64,000 bases of DNA from Sabellastarte sp. h YS-2021 (GCA_964017235.1 OZ024931.1:124383530-124447529); one strand, 5' to 3'. Positions 11,546 through 24,660 are shown, counted from the stretch's first letter. The notes: generated from the sequence alone by a model not told the origin. Numbers and translations: made by a program.

Positions 11546-11589
11546 AAGAAAGAAAAATGGTTTACTTTTGTTTCTTAGCTAGGAATCTC

Positions 11590-11690
11590 ATGAAAATCCT
11601 AAAATTTTCAGTAATTTCCTAAAATTCCTGAAATATTCGAGCATGATTTTCATGAATTCTTAAAATTTTAAGAATGATTGATTAATTTAG
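11590..11690. repeat. AT-rich palindromic stretch
   Basis: Repeated overlapping motifs of the cctaaaattttcag and catgaattcttaaaatttt type, similar in character to 13040-13160. The origin is not identified. Confidence 0.4.
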
Positions 11691-11947
11691 CAGTTAACAT
11701 TCCGTATACGTATATCGGAATAATAGGTCATGCTTTACTTTAATTGCTACAATGTCAAAATTAATTCAATGGATAGTAGATCATTTAGATGAGGTTCACA
11801 GAAGGAATATTCATGAATTTCAATCACTTTTTGAGTATTTCATGTGGCTGATTATGATTATGTATGTGGCTTGCATTAGCTTCATATCACAAAGTCGTAG
11901 TGTTGTCTGCATATGGGGTTACTTTTCTGGTCTTACTACTTTAAATC

Positions 11948-12276
11948 TGCCACTTTGGCCTAGCGGGTAACACACTTGTCTAGGAACTCAGAGGACGTGG
12001 GTTCAATCCCAGGTACAGGCAGATACATAGTGGCTCAGATGACCACTTAAAATGGCGGTCCTCTGTCATTGGGTCCTATCCCCAGTGGCAGGTTAAAGAA
12101 CCTCAAGGACGTTGATAAATGGTCATCCTTGAGCCTCTATCTTCCAGTTAGGGGAATGTCAGTTACTTGTGAGTTGGGGGCTGTACCTGTACAGTCGGAT
12201 TGGTTAAATAGTGCTTTGAGTCCTGTTGTATATGGAGATATTGCGCTGAGTATAAATACATAATAATAATAATAAT
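11948..12276 (+). mobile_element. tRNA-derived SINE (family 2) with (AAT)n tail
   Basis: The head reads tttggcctagcgggtaacac (A-box region), and B box gtgggttcaatcccaggt follows near 12000. The body continues to atattgcgctgagtataaat and a run of AAT units (about 12260-12276). The tail resembles those of CR1/RTE-mobilised SINEs. Its sequence is unrelated to family 1. Confidence 0.78.
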
Positions 12277-12279
12277 TAA

Positions 12280-13500
12280 ATACTTCAAGCATATTACTAT
12301 TGAACTCATCCATCCTACAAATCTCCTTTAAATTGGTCTTGCACAAAAGCAGACATAGCTTTCTTTTTCACAGATTCAATATATAAAAAATTACTTTAAG
12401 GGTCAATATTTGACAATGCGTATCAACATCATTGATATAAATTTCACTTTACTTATAAACAACTATTAATATCAACATAGAAATAAAATATACCGATGAA
12501 ACTTGTCAGAATTGTACCCTTTTGTTTCGTCCTCACACGTTTGAAATCTTCATTTTCAATAATGCTGACTACCTCAGGCTCAGTTGTCTTGTTCTATTTA
12601 TTATACTAGGAACTTTTTTTGATTGTAAATATTTATGATTAATTACTTAGGAATAATTACGGAAAAGCGTTCACTAGAAACTATTAGCTAGCGATTAGAA
12701 TCAAGTTTGCACCCAATGTTTATAAAAATTACCATGTATTTTTTTTTAAAAATATATTGTCAAACTCAATTATTTAACTGGTTGGATTTGTCTGAAAAAA
12801 TTGCTATGAAAGTACCTACAATGTTTTAATTTGACAGGTTTACTAAGTAAGGTAATGTATAGCCCCAAAAGTACATTAATTTGTATATTATTTTTAAACA
12901 ATATCAAGTACTTACCCTCTTTTTAAAGGCAGCCCTGATTCATAATATAGCTATTTCATTGTTTTTCATGTTACTTATAAAATAAATCTTGAACATTTCA
13001 CAATTTAACTGAGCTTCAACCAGCAAAACGGTATAATATATCATCAGATATTTCAGGAATTTCATGAATTTACTGGAAATTTTTAGAAAATTCGCGAAAT
13101 TGATGACTAAATCAGTAATTTCATGAAATCTCTAAAACATTCAGGAATTTGGCGAATTTCCCTGTTACACAACTTGAATATAATTTATAAGTTACAACAT
13201 TTCACATTTTGCTTATTAAACGATATATATCACTAAATAATAGTTATTAGATTGTCATATTTTTACTATAGAATGCACCTTTTACCTCCTTAACTTATTC
13301 GTGCTCTGAAATTGTAACTTGTTCGTCCTAGTATACTTTTTGGTGTTGTGAAATATACCTTGTAGTAAACTTACAAAAAGTAACATATGAAGAGAAGCTT
13401 GTCATTAAATTGTTAGATTTATATATGTGTATTTCTGTATAATACTTTTTATGAAAACAAATATTCACTGATTTTAGCTTAGATAATGTGTGAAGCAATT
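12280..13500. other. AT-rich intergenic DNA, no gene seen
   Basis: No recognisable coding sequence. 13040-13160 holds loose palindromic repeats of the caggaatttcatgaattt type. Confidence 0.4.
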
Positions 13501-14078
13501 GTTTGACAAAACCAGGGAACACACGCATTCCCTGAAAATTTTAGGGAATATGTGTATTCCCTGATAACACATATTCATTGCAACATATATACATATACAA
13601 GTGTGTTTCTCATATTTTTAGGGTAAAAATATATTCATCTTTTAAGTTAGTTTAGTTGTAAATCTTAGTTGTTCATCTTAATCATACTCAACTACTTGAA
13701 ATGGATGGTTTAGTTGTTAATCTTAGTTGTTAACCTTAGTCATACTCAACTACTTAAAAAGGATAGTTTTTCAAATTAATAGATTTTTTACTTATTAACT
13801 GTCAATGTACAATAAATACTTAAAGCCTTGAGAGAAAATTACTATGACAAGCTGATATCTAATGTTATCTGATGATGTTGGAGGTTATAGATCTAGAGGT
13901 TATATTACATAAACAAGGTAAAGCCTTTTTACGATGATACAAAGTTGCTTTCTCAGTAATTTCTAGTTAGGGAATATGTGTATTCTCTGGTCAGCAAAAC
14001 CATTGCTGCTTTAGAGAATATGCACATTCCCTGAAAATTTCACGTATTCCCTGATTCCCCGATTAAGCATATTCAGTG
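13501..14078. repeat. Palindromic 'ggaatatgtgtattcc' repeats and a 62-bp tandem duplication
   Basis: Inverted motifs such as gggaatatgtgtattccc occur at about 13540-13562 and again in weaker form at about 13970-14060. Between them, about 13647-13708 and 13709-13770 are tandem copies of a 62-bp unit containing catactcaactactt. Function unknown. Confidence 0.6.
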
Positions 14079-14079
14079 T

Positions 14080-15755
14080 AACATATCTATACATATATAT
14101 TTTTTTAGATATTGAAAAAAGAGTCAATCTCATTATTATAAACTGCTGTCTAACACTTTGGATTGGTCAAAGATTCACAAACAGGAAACCACCCTTTTCT
14201 TTGGTTTTGAAAAATTACCAATGACCTTTCAAATGACAAATACAAATCTACATATATATAACTATGATACAACAGTTCTCTATGGCCCTGCATAGTTTCA
14301 AATGAATCACCCCATTCTCGAGTACATATTGTAATGTGTAATGAGAAGACAGTGAAAGTATTACCTGCTGGATGTGATTTTCTAACCGGTTCTGGTATTA
14401 TGTTGCTTATTAATTTGTATATATGTCCATGTGAATCATATCAGATCGCTAGTAAAAGATTATGTCATTGTAATATGATGTGAGTCTCAAAAATGATTTA
14501 ATTTAATTTAATATCAACACATTGCACAAATAACATTACAGCAGGCAGTCGTCCTGTTTCAATGCATGTTGCACATGTTTATCATTGTTGATATTTAAGA
14601 CAAGGTTATAGACATAGTACACAATTATAGTGCCACAGAGAACTGCAAGTGCTTTGACACTGGAGGAACTATGACCTCAATCTCCAAAAATTGTTCATGT
14701 TACAGATACCGACAGCTGAAAGATATTAAATCAGGATGAAACTTGAGACACCAACAGGCAACATGTATTTCTGAACAAATAGACACCTTTTGTAATTTGT
14801 GTAAGTTTTTTTATTTTTATATGTGTTCCTGTAGATTATAAAATAGTATGCCTTTTTGTTTGGTTTTTCCCCTTTTGCATAATTATAGTTAAATATGGAT
14901 ATTACGTCATGGAGAAAGCACAAGGAACAGCCTTCGGCCCTCGTACATTCGTATTACGAATCTACTGTTCCAAGTGCTTTCTCTGACTTAAAATACTGTA
15001 TAATAATAGTATGCTAGTAGTTTTTTGGTTTTTAGTTATTTCTACATTTTGAAAGACGTTTCTCAAAGCATGGAAATATTATTAGTTACTTTCCAAAATA
15101 ATCACATTACCATTACTTGTTGTGAATATGTCAAATCATAAACATTTCAGCCTAAATAAGATCTTAAATACTAGATCTTGTTGGTGTAGTGTTGATATTT
15201 GTTTAATTTATCAAAATACCAGTTATCGCTTTATTCTGTTGAGGGGAAACATATCTCTAGTACTCAGCTGAACAATAATGTCATACAGATTTGTCTACTT
15301 AGTATTTTGGAACTCAGAATTTTGGAGCACTGACAAAAACAGTTTTTTTAACTCTGGCATTTGATAAAGTGTGTAAAAAGAAATTTAGAAAGCATTATCT
15401 AGCACCAGCAAGATCTAGTTACTCATGACTTACTCCAATTAAAGAATATAATTATAATTATACCTATTTTATGTATCTCATAAAGGTGGAAAATACAAGA
15501 ATGTAAAAGTGATGTTAAAGGTGTATTAAACAGTAAAAGTCTTCAAAGAATAAACAAATTACTATTATTTAGTGAATCAAAAGATACCTGTATAGTTACA
15601 ATTAAGAATACTAAATTAACATCTTCAATTGATGCAAAAGTGTCTCTAGAAATTCAAGAAAATCTTCAAAATGGGTTCAATTTAAATAGTTTTTACCTCA
15701 GTTAAAGTATAAAAAGACTTTTGCCTTTTTTAAAATTATAGTGAGTGCATGACCT
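14080..15755. other. AT-rich intergenic DNA, no gene seen
   Basis: Short open frames only; no domain, splice structure or RNA gene recognised. Confidence 0.4.
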
Positions 15756-15760
15756 TGCAT

Positions 15761-15880
15761 TAATAGACCTTTTTACAGTTGATAAAATAACTGTTAAAGA
15801 TTTCAGATCTGTCATTTTATTAATAGACCTTTTTAAAGTTGATAAAATAACTGTTAAAGATTTCAGATCTGTCATTTTAG
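15761..15880. repeat. Tandem duplication of 60 bp
   Basis: Two nearly identical 60-bp copies (15761-15820, 15821-15880) starting taatagaccttttt. They differ at about two positions, so the duplication is recent. Confidence 0.9.
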
Positions 15881-15919
15881 GTCAGATCTGATAAAATGCC
15901 CTCTTAAAAAAACTAGTCT

Positions 15920-18480
15920 TCTCAGACATCAATATTTTACCACTTTTCGCAAGCTCCTCAATACGCATACCCAAGTTAAGGAGCAGGACATACCAAAGCA
16001 TCCGCACATTGTTTTTTTGTAAACATTCTTGCTGCAAAACGTTTCGACAGGAAATGACAGAAAGCCTGACAACATGGAAACTCTGCCAGAAATCGCATCC
16101 AATACCATGTTGCTGTCAACAAATTCATTGGTTAAGGAATGTGCTGATATACCCCACTAACTCCTGTTAGTATTATCACAAATCACTCAATCATGGAGGG
16201 TAGCTTGCCCAATTGTTTTAAAACAACACATTACTCACATTACTACTGAAAAATTATAGACCTGTGTCTAATCTAATTTTTTATGTCAAAATTAATTGTG
16301 AACGTTGTGGTTAAACAGATAAGCATACAGGAGTTTTCACTCCTCTGAGATGGCACTGCTCAAGATCCAAAATGACATATCTACATCCGTGGACTTAGGA
16401 AAAGGCTGTCACTCTCACATTATTAGATCTGTCCACAGTTTTTGACCAGATAAATCACTCCATTTTACTTACAGATTGAAAACTCAAAGTTGGGGTTTTA
16501 CATCCAGTTCAACAGCCAGGGTCATAGTGGGACAAGTCCTCAGCATTGCCACTTGTGGGACATGAACCCACACAGAGGAGACAGCCTGTGACAAGATGCC
16601 AAACTTGCCTTACATGATTGCCTAGAAGAATGGATTGTTGTTGACAGTACTTTGTTGGTGTGGATAAATTTCTACCTTACCAACCACAAACGGAAAATTA
16701 AACTAGGAGACAGTTTTTCTAAGGCTTTTTATCTGTCTTTTAGCATCCCCAAGGTTCTGTTCTAGGTCGCCTCCTGTTACTCTCCATACTAGTCCCCGTA
16801 GTCATTTCATTGTTTTAATGCCACATACCAACTGGATGCTGATGACATCCAGATTTATTTGGCAATAAACTCTAGGACTCTAGCTTTGTGGAGCTGACTG
16901 TCTTTTTTTCTGTTCAGGAGTGGATGAATGGTGTGAAGTTGAAACTTAACCCTGACAAGACTGAATTCATCATCACTGGTGATAAATATACCAGAGAGTC
17001 TCTTACACCAAAATTTCCTGTGATATTCCTTCAAAGCTCTGTCTCCAAAGCAGTGGAAGTAAAATAATCTAGATGTCACTTTTTCAACAGTGGTGTCAGG
17101 GCACCACGACTGTCAGTCCTCCATTCCAGGGGGTCTAGCTAGTGGGGTAGTGTGATCAACACATATGGTTATATTACCAACTACTGCCTTAAATTACAAA
17201 TTCAGAGGTCACCACATGGTTCAAGCTTATTGATTGGCTGGGCCTAGTGATGCAGAACACAATGCCTGGTTATTCTGCAGTTTGAATCCATAAGCCATTG
17301 GGAAAGGACTTGTTGTGCATGAATTTCACTTCCCACCCGCCCATCCCTCTTTTAATAATCATTTCAGTTTTAGTGGTAAACCAAAGGTATCGTTTTATTC
17401 TACAGTGTTTAATAATTGTGTTAATCCATTGTTTTCACCTTGTAGGGGAAGTTTTATGTATATATATGATATTTTTATCTAATCTTATCTAATTCATGTC
17501 AGGGTTCTCAGCTGTATTTGGGGCCACCTTTGCTTCTCCACACGTTGGCCCAGTATACACTTGGTTGGCAAGTGTCAAAATTGGTCCTCCTTCGTTAGAC
17601 ATAGAACTTTCGTGGCCTCAATCGCAACTCTTTACTGTTATGCCGCATTGTAATGAACCATGTAATATAAATATGATTAACTTAAATTGAGGTGACTTAT
17701 GGATGATGAACTAAACTGTAAATAAGTTATGGTCACCTTAGTATATCATTGTTTTGACAGTTAATCTACAGTATTGATTATATAACATTTTACATATATT
17801 TACATCATAAAAGCATACAGTAGTAGTCTCATATCATAATTGGTCATGATTATTGTATTTACTCAATAAAAATTAAAGCTCCGCACCTTGGTGTGTAATT
17901 GATGACTCCAGGGGTGGTAGGGACTGAACTTGGAAAAAACTTTTGACAATCATATAGCTAAGATATGCTGTGTCTATTACTATCACCTCAGGGATTTGTG
18001 ATGTAGCCATAAATTTCTAACTGTTGATACTGTAGTTTTTGTGGCAACGCTATGGTCACCAGTTGAATAGACTACTGTAATTCCCTATTATGTGCGATTA
18101 GCAAGGCCAGTGTTATTCAACGTAAGTTCAAAAAGCTCTCTGCCTTATTGTTTTCATACTGGACAGAACTAGTCATGTCACACCCCATCTAGTAAACTAC
18201 ACTGGCTTCCCATTTCATATCGTATCCTTTTCAAATATAGCCTCATTTTTAAAGCCATAAATTTCTCCATGTGTCATCATTGATCACATTTAGTAGTCTG
18301 GCTTGTGGCAGACTATCGGTGTCTCAGTCTGTCCCAGAAAGACCATCAGCAGGCATGGTTTTGCCAGAGCTGCAATGGAGGAATGGAACAGCTTCCAGAT
18401 CCCAACAGACCATTTCAAGCTTTAGAAGCCAACCTAAGGCTTACCTGTTTAGACTAAAAACCCATCCCCCAAGTCATCCT
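15920..18480 (+). mobile_element. Degenerate CR1-like LINE (reverse transcriptase and C-terminus)
   Basis: In several frames the order of motifs follows CR1-type ORF2. INHSIMEGSLPNCFK lies near 16180 and a relic of the LDLSTVFDQINHSIL block near 16420. YLTNHKRKIKLGDS and SIPQGSVLG follow near 16680-16765, and the catalytic block is DADDIQIYL near 16838 (normally YADDTQIYL). LKLNPDKTEFIITG lies near 16940 and SRLDYCNSLLC near 18060. The end carries the WNS..P type block near 18370 and a KTH motif near 18455. Many stops and frameshifts, and at least one other repeat is inserted (16497-16630). It was long ago inactivated. Confidence 0.8.
16497..16630 (-). mobile_element. tRNA-like SINE fragment (family 3)
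   Basis: It shares gttcaacagccagggtcat and a reversed B-box-like tcatgtcccac / gaacccacacag region with copies at 33832-33905 and 44260-44400. It sits inside the CR1-like LINE. Confidence 0.6.
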
Positions 18481-18510
18481 TCCTTAGCAGGAGCATTTGC
18501 TTGGTCTAAG

Positions 18511-18712
18511 AACTGTCCATTTTTGGTTCTGGGGAATTAGAGGATGCTCATCAATCTTGCACTATACAAATGCTTCTGTAACTTCATAGTAGAAGGTGGA
18601 TTTTGGACACCAACTGTCCATTTTTGGTTCTGGGGAATTAGAGGATGCTCATCAATCTTGCACTATACAAATGCTTCTGTAACTTCATAGTAGAAGGTGG
18701 ATTTTGGACACC
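18511..18712. repeat. Tandem duplication of 101 bp at the end of the CR1-like LINE
   Basis: 18511-18611 and 18612-18712 are essentially identical, each beginning aactgtccatttttggttct. The unit includes cactatacaaatgcttct, which is the 3' end also seen inverted at 33285-33310. Confidence 0.92.
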
Positions 18713-18879
18713 AACTGTACAATGAGAGAGGAATATTATTACACATGTTAACTAATGCCAATTGGTACAACAGTGGGAATGTCCCAAATATACTCTAATT
18801 AATTTTTGCTCTGTATTTAGATTGGGTATTACGGTCAATTTGATTTCACAGCCATTGAAATACAATAAGTCTCATGTGG

Positions 18880-20060
18880 ACTCTGATGTGGAGAATGGGC
18901 TCCAAAGTTGAAATGACTAGAGACTGTTTCTCTTATGTATTGTTTCCCACATTCCAAACAGCTAAGTATATTACATTTTGTAATTCACAAGTGTAATAAG
19001 GTTTGTTGGGTATATTAATACATTTGTATTTTCTGTTAGTGTGGTGACTTACAAATGTGTCTTTTGCAGTAATCAGTGGACAGTAAGCGCATTTACCTAA
19101 TCTTGTGCATACTGTAGGTTTGTCCCTCAATTGTGACTGCTTTTCAGGGTAAGATATTTTGTTTAATGTTTGGACATTGCTAAGATTTGGTAGTCTTTTG
19201 TATCAAATTAGCTGTTTATGAGGGAATATTTTTTAAACTCTGGAACATTTTCTTTAATGTTCCAATTGGCCATGATGAATTAAGCTATTTTGCGGTTTTA
19301 GTATTATATCTGGTAACCATTACCAGTGTTTTTATCAGTGTTTTCAGGCTTTTAGTGTCAGTAAGTAGTTCTGCTTAACTGAATTTAATTGCTCTACTGT
19401 AGTGAGTCTTGAGGTGTTATGTGGATAACACCCATTCATGTAGATGTTTTGTGCACTAAATTCGAAGTCTGTTTAATATGCAGATCTGTAGTCTAAGTGG
19501 CCTTTTAAATTATACTATCTAGATGTGCACTAGTGTAATGGAGGTGTAGGTGGGTGTCTTGTGTAATGTTGTTATAAGTTTCCTGTTAGTATTAAACTTT
19601 ACAGTTTTGTCTAGAAAATTAATACTAGTGTTACTTCTCAATTGAATTTATAGCATTTATTTAGATAAGAGGCAAAATCCTTGCATTTGTCCTCTCTATG
19701 GGCCCATACAATGAAGATATCATCTATAAACCTTTTCAATGTCAGTGGTTTTAAGGGGCTAAGTTTAAAATTTATTCGTAAAATATTGACATGATTTGGT
19801 GTCACAGCAGTTCCCATTGCTGTTCCTGCTAAAACAAGTGTATGTTATGTAGAACCAATTTAATCAAGTCTAAAATGCAGGTGCTAATGGACCCTTTTTG
19901 TGGGTCCTTGCAGAGTTGGTTTGCAACAGCTACTAGCTGTTCATGATTTGTAATGTTTCTGTTCAAGTCAGTTACATCTACCGTGGCTAACAGTGCTCCT
20001 TATGGTGTGATATCCAGTAGTATGATTTTGGATAAAAACCTTGTGTGTCTCTTATGTAAA
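18880..20060 (-). mobile_element. Penelope-like element, reverse transcriptase and endonuclease relic
   Basis: On the minus strand, LLATVDVTDLNRNI (normally TLDVTSLYTNIP) is followed by LDLIKLVLHNIHLF, then AMGTAVTPNHVNIL, then the catalytic block LKRFIDDIFIVWAHRED. Further on at 19130-18930 is a cysteine-containing region ending CELQNVIYLAVWNVGN, which matches the start of the GIY-YIG endonuclease of Penelope-like elements (NVIYLIxC). Stops and frame changes throughout. The 110-codon frame just upstream (20104-20436) has no recognised similarity and may be flank. Confidence 0.78.
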
Positions 20061-20870
20061 AGTTAGCTTATGTAAAAATTTAGACACCTAGTTAAATGAT
20101 TAATTAAGTGACAAAATGCCAGGGATACCATTTTGGGAATTGGGTGTGGGAATTTGCCTTTTTAAAGTAACTCCTAGCTAAAGCCAGTTTTTTCCTATGG
20201 AGTGTCTTAGTCTTAAGGTAAATGGATTTGTGCTCATTCTGGTAGGATGTTCTATTTTCCTGATTAACTGAGTCATTCCTCTTCTTCTTGGTAGGTTGTT
20301 TAGTTGTGTCATTTTGTGCTGAGGCTAGGTTAGCTGCTGCATGTTTAGGCAATTTGATGGTGTAGTTACTTGGTGTGGCTTTTGGGAAATGTTTATCTAA
20401 GGCTGGCGTAATTGTGGAGGTGGACTGAATGCCCATAGTATTGACGGCAGTGACTCTTGACTAGCACTAGCAGACATGATAGTGTCCATAGAAACAGAAA
20501 ATAAAATTATCTAGTGCCTTTATCGAGAGGCTAATGGCCTGACATAAAAAGTTATATTTATTTATTTATTGCCACCGTCTTATAAAAAGTGTCTCATCAG
20601 AGGTAAGTTATCAGAAATAGCTCCTGCAGTGGGGCACAACATAAATCACTACAGTCAGCAGGAGGAGCTGTGTTTGGTAAATTAGGTATTCAAATTTATT
20701 GCAATGGTAGCCTCTGATGAGACCTTTTCCATAAGAAATGTTGATTTGCAAATCAAGGTTTAAGGAATGCACAAAAAAAACCGAGCTGATATCTTGACAC
20801 ATTTTAAGGAAAGGAAAATCAATATTGCCCATTTCCAAGGTACACATTTACTTGAAAGTGACGTTGCTTT

Positions 20871-21060
20871 ACCAACAAGACCGAAAGAGGTATTGGTCTG
20901 CGAGCACCAGTCACAGAGCCATCAGAGACTGCGGTAGTGCACCAATGTGGTCACCCATCCAAGTACTAATGTAGCCCATTGCCGCTTAACTTCAGTGAAG
21001 AGACAGATACTCATCACACTACACCACAGTTCATGAAAGTCCAGACACAAAAAAAATGGT
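20871..21060 (-). mobile_element. 5S rRNA-derived SINE (SINE3 type), copy 1
   Basis: Read on the minus strand, gaagttaagcggcaatgggc followed by tagtacttggatgggtgacc reproduces the internal promoter region of animal 5S rRNA (A box and C box). The sequence then continues into an unrelated body ending near ctctttcggtcttg. The copy at 35605-35815 shares both head and body, so this is a SINE family and not a stray 5S gene. Confidence 0.85.
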
Positions 21061-21289
21061 AAAAGTAATTCCTAGAAGCGGGAGCCTTGCTAGAGCTCGC
21101 ACTTAAAAAGATTGATGAATGGTGACATATAGTAAGTGGTCACCGAAGTAATTCCTCGGGTGTACCAATATTATCGAACAGTAACTTTTAATACAAAGTT
21201 ATATTATCCAAAAAGACTTGCTGGGAATTATCTAAATTTACCATGAAAAGTAAGCTAAATGCCATTAAATTTAATAACATTATATTGTT

Positions 21290-21720
21290 CCAGTAATGAC
21301 AGTCCCAAGTTGTTTAATTAAGTTCAAAATTTACTTTGCAGTGAAAGTAGCGATTATGATGTAATATGTGGTGATTTTAATCTAGTTTTGAACCATCACA
21401 CGGGCACTTTTAACTATAAAATAATCCTAACTCCAGACAGAAGGTCATAAATATGATCAATGACTTGAATCTCTGTGATATGTACAGAGTTACACAGATC
21501 CACATTTGATACACCTTCAAGCAATCAAGACTAGATTTCCTATTGATTCCTTTTTCATCCAATATTCTAGACATAGTGAAAAATTGAGATGTAAAACTAA
21601 TATAGATGAGGCCATTTGATGGTAGAGTGAGAACTAATCTTAAATAATTTAATATATGGAAAAGGAATTTTGAAATTCAATAGCTTGCTATCCATCCATG
21701 CTTATGTTGATTTTATAAAC
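21290..21720 (+). pseudogene. L1/Tx1-like LINE endonuclease fragment
   Basis: It reads SESSDYDVICGDFNLVLN (the GDFN active-site block), then MINDLNLCDMYRVT and RLDFLLI with interrupting stops. The order matches the middle of an APE-type endonuclease of L1/Tx1 LINEs. No reverse transcriptase follows. Confidence 0.8.
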
Positions 21721-22780
21721 AAAGGGCAACTAAAATATGCAGTCCATGTGCATGACTTAAAGGTCATAGGCAACAGTTTTAACAGTATCATAAAAAATAC
21801 AGATATATTATAAAAGTCTATTTTTTGTAAAAAATAGTTGTGCCTCAGAGAGGCTACTCATATTATTCTCCTGGTTTTTTGTTACATTTTTCCATACTCG
21901 TAACAACTGTCAACATTATTTTTCACTCGATATCTTTTGTAAATGACACAGGTTCATTGACAATGTAATCAAACAGTCTTCTTGGTGTGATCTTTTCAAA
22001 CATATAGATGTTAAAGAGTATTGTTCTGTATTTTATACAATTTATTTGTTTACCAAGTCTCGTCCTGATGGAATCAACTGCATAAGCAGACTTGAAAAGG
22101 CCTAGTACAGGTTCCCTAGATAATAAGGGATACGGAGAGGTTGGATACAAATTTAAACAGAAAAAAATAAACATTTCCTTTCTTTGCCATATGATATAAA
22201 TAGTCTTTTGGATTTCAAAAAGTTAATCTTCTCATTAGAGGACTGGACCTTATAATTTAGTTCCAGAAGCCCAGAGTGAGATAATGCAGTTTTCTAGCAA
22301 TATGATCATGGTTGAAAAATAAACATGTCTTAATATTGTTGGAAAGGCAAGAAAAGACAAAATAAGTACGAAATTTGGAGACTTGTGCCACCCATTTAGC
22401 ATCAACTCTAGTGAAGGACACATTTATGCAGATTGTATGCACAACAGTATGGTGAAATCCCCAACATATTTACATGCTGTTATTTATATGATGGGGGTTT
22501 TTCCTCTTGAAAGCATGTTACCACAGCTGTCATGCTGGGTTTTCTAACTGTGGATCTCTGTTATTGTAGAACACAAAAAACCAGATGTGTTCTTTATTGT
22601 TGAGAGTTTACTTAGAGAACATCAAAGTGAAAAGTATATAAATGAATGAAATAGGTTTAACACTTTCCAAGAGTATTTGTATGAATATTGCTTTGTTTTA
22701 GTGTAAAGGTCAAAAGAATTTTTTTGAACTTAGAAATTGGAAAGTCCCTTCGATGGCTGTTCTATAATGGAGATCCCATT
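21721..22780. other. AT-rich DNA, no gene seen
   Basis: Probably decayed LINE sequence next to the endonuclease fragment, but no further motif can be read. Confidence 0.35.
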
Positions 22781-22782
22781 GT

Positions 22783-22811
22783 ATACCCTGTCCCCAATAG
22801 GGACAGGGTAT
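22783..22811. repeat. Perfect 12-bp-stem hairpin
   Basis: ataccctgtccc, a 5-nt loop, then gggacagggtat. No T-run follows, so it is not an obvious Pol III terminator. Confidence 0.85.
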
Positions 22812-23276
22812 ATTAATTTGTCATTATCCATGGATAAAAACGGTCAAATTTTATATTAGCTTTCCAAGTGACATTGTGATTGGTGCTAGAAAACCTTTCG
22901 ATTGATTTCCAGATTCCCCCCAATTGCTTTGAAATTTTATGAAGGCCTATACCATCGCCAATACAAATATAGCTTTAGGATAGTGAAAGATCACATAAAG
23001 CTTTTGACAAATTTAAACAATATGAATTTATCAGGGACACACATGATTCGTCCAGACCATTCCAAAAGTTTAATCATCATTTCAAGGCTGGTCTTGAAGG
23101 CTCTCAAACTTTATGATTGTGATTTATGGACCCCCAAATGAAAAGTTTAATTTTTCAAATCCTCAAAAATGGACTATTTTTAAGATCTATAATCTATTAG
23201 GGGGATCAGCATATTTGAACATTCCTATTTTATGGTGAATTCTATTTGAAAGATTATCAAAAAATACAAAGCAAAT

Positions 23277-23521
23277 GTGGGAACTTCACACTTGTCCTTT
23301 TTTCATCACCCTTATATGTATCCGTTATTGCCCGTATCCCTGATATTTTGGTATAAAACAGTGTACTCATCCATGTCCTTGATTAGGAAAGAAAAAAGTC
23401 ATTCTTTACAGACACGGGTAGCAACTACAATGATTTATACCAAAAGATCTAGGGTATCACGGTAAAGGGAATAACGGACATGAATATGGGTGATGAAAAA
23501 AGGGACAGGTGAAGTTCCCAC
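23277..23521. mobile_element. Foldback (hairpin) MITE, about 245 bp
   Basis: Arms 23277-23357 and 23434-23521 are imperfect inverted copies of about 80-88 bp, both starting gtgggaacttcac and ending ggtataaa at the loop. The loop is about 76 bp. No coding sequence. I found no clear target-site duplication. Confidence 0.8.
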
Positions 23522-23524
23522 TTA

Positions 23525-24080
23525 AGTTGGAACTTCATGGAAAAGATATTTTTTTTGGTGTGTGGGAAAGATGTCCAATCGAAAAAATACCTGAAAAGAA
23601 TGAATACTACATATTTTGTATCCCTGAAAAAATGTCTTTTGAGAAATAAAAAACAAGCAATTTAATGAACACTTGCAAAATATGCAAGGTAAGATTAGGT
23701 TCATTTTAGTCCTTTCCATTATCGCAAATAGCATTATTTTACAAACCCTTCCCTATATTTAATTGCCTGAACAGTTACCCTTAAAAATGTATTCAAGTTC
23801 TGAATTGTATTGTGATAAAAAACTGGTTTTAGTGGTTAAGAGTGTGTTGTTATAAATTACTATCCAGATTATGCCATATGAATGAAGTTTGATTCATGCA
23901 AACAGTGATATAGTTTCAAAAGCAGCTACCCTTTCAAAGTCTAAACTGAATAATGTTGATGTTATTAGACGTTATTTGTACACATTTTGTTTTGTATGTT
24001 TTCGAGGATGGGTTTTATTTGCATTATCCCACTGTGATATAAATGCCTTAAAAATAAACTTTAATTTTTTTTAGATATTG
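23525..24080. other. AT-rich DNA, no gene seen
   Basis: Short frames only, with no recognisable similarity. Confidence 0.35.
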
Positions 24081-24282
24081 CTGATTTATTTTTTATGCAG
24101 CATTTTTTTTCCAAAATACAAAATATACAGAATATACAGGAGGTATTCTTGTAAGGAGGTATTGTTTCCAGGAGATATTCTTTCTGGGAGACATTCTTTA
24201 AGCAGGCAGTTTCCTTGATTTGCTTTTTTACCACACCAACTAGATCTGGCGAGCTGAGCTGTCCCAGGAACCATATCTGAAA

Positions 24283-24660
24283 TCATATTTCATCATTAAA
24301 CAACATTAAGTCCATATGTGGCAAAATCCATTGTGGATCTGAAACATACTGTTGTAATTTAACATGATCTTGATGCGTGTCACCCCATCTGGATAGCAAA
24401 TCCACCACAGTGCTTTTGACTCCAGCAATATGGGTGATATGAATCGTAATGTTATATAATGCTGTCAATAACTAAATATTCCGGACACATGTGGCTAAGA
24501 TATGATATCTGGCTTTGCCACTATTCAGTACTTCCACCACAGGGAGGTTATCGCCATCAATTCGTATTTTTTTTGTTTGACAATATGGGACCCCATATCT
24601 TAATGGCAACCATGATATTTATCATTTCAAGGTGGTTGATACTGACCTACCGCTTCTCCA
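24283..24660 (-). pseudogene. DIRS-type retroelement fragment (RNase H region)
   Basis: The minus strand reads, with frameshifts, IKIWGPILSNKK, then VLNSG-like residues, then ITHIAGVKSTVVDLLSRW followed by PQWILPHMDLMLFNDEI. HIaGxxNxvADlLSRW and WixxHxxLxLLN are the pattern seen at the RNase H end of DIRS/Ngaro elements. A short piece of the same sequence also borders the second LINE copy at 28.57 kb. Confidence 0.65.

Noticed and set aside
20104-20436. 110-codon minus-strand frame as the N-terminus of the Penelope-like element
   Set aside because: None of the expected upstream reverse-transcriptase motifs is present; basic and Asn/Thr-rich composition only.
20945-21034. 5S rRNA gene
   Set aside because: Only the promoter half resembles 5S, and the same chimera recurs at 35.6 kb, so it is a SINE.
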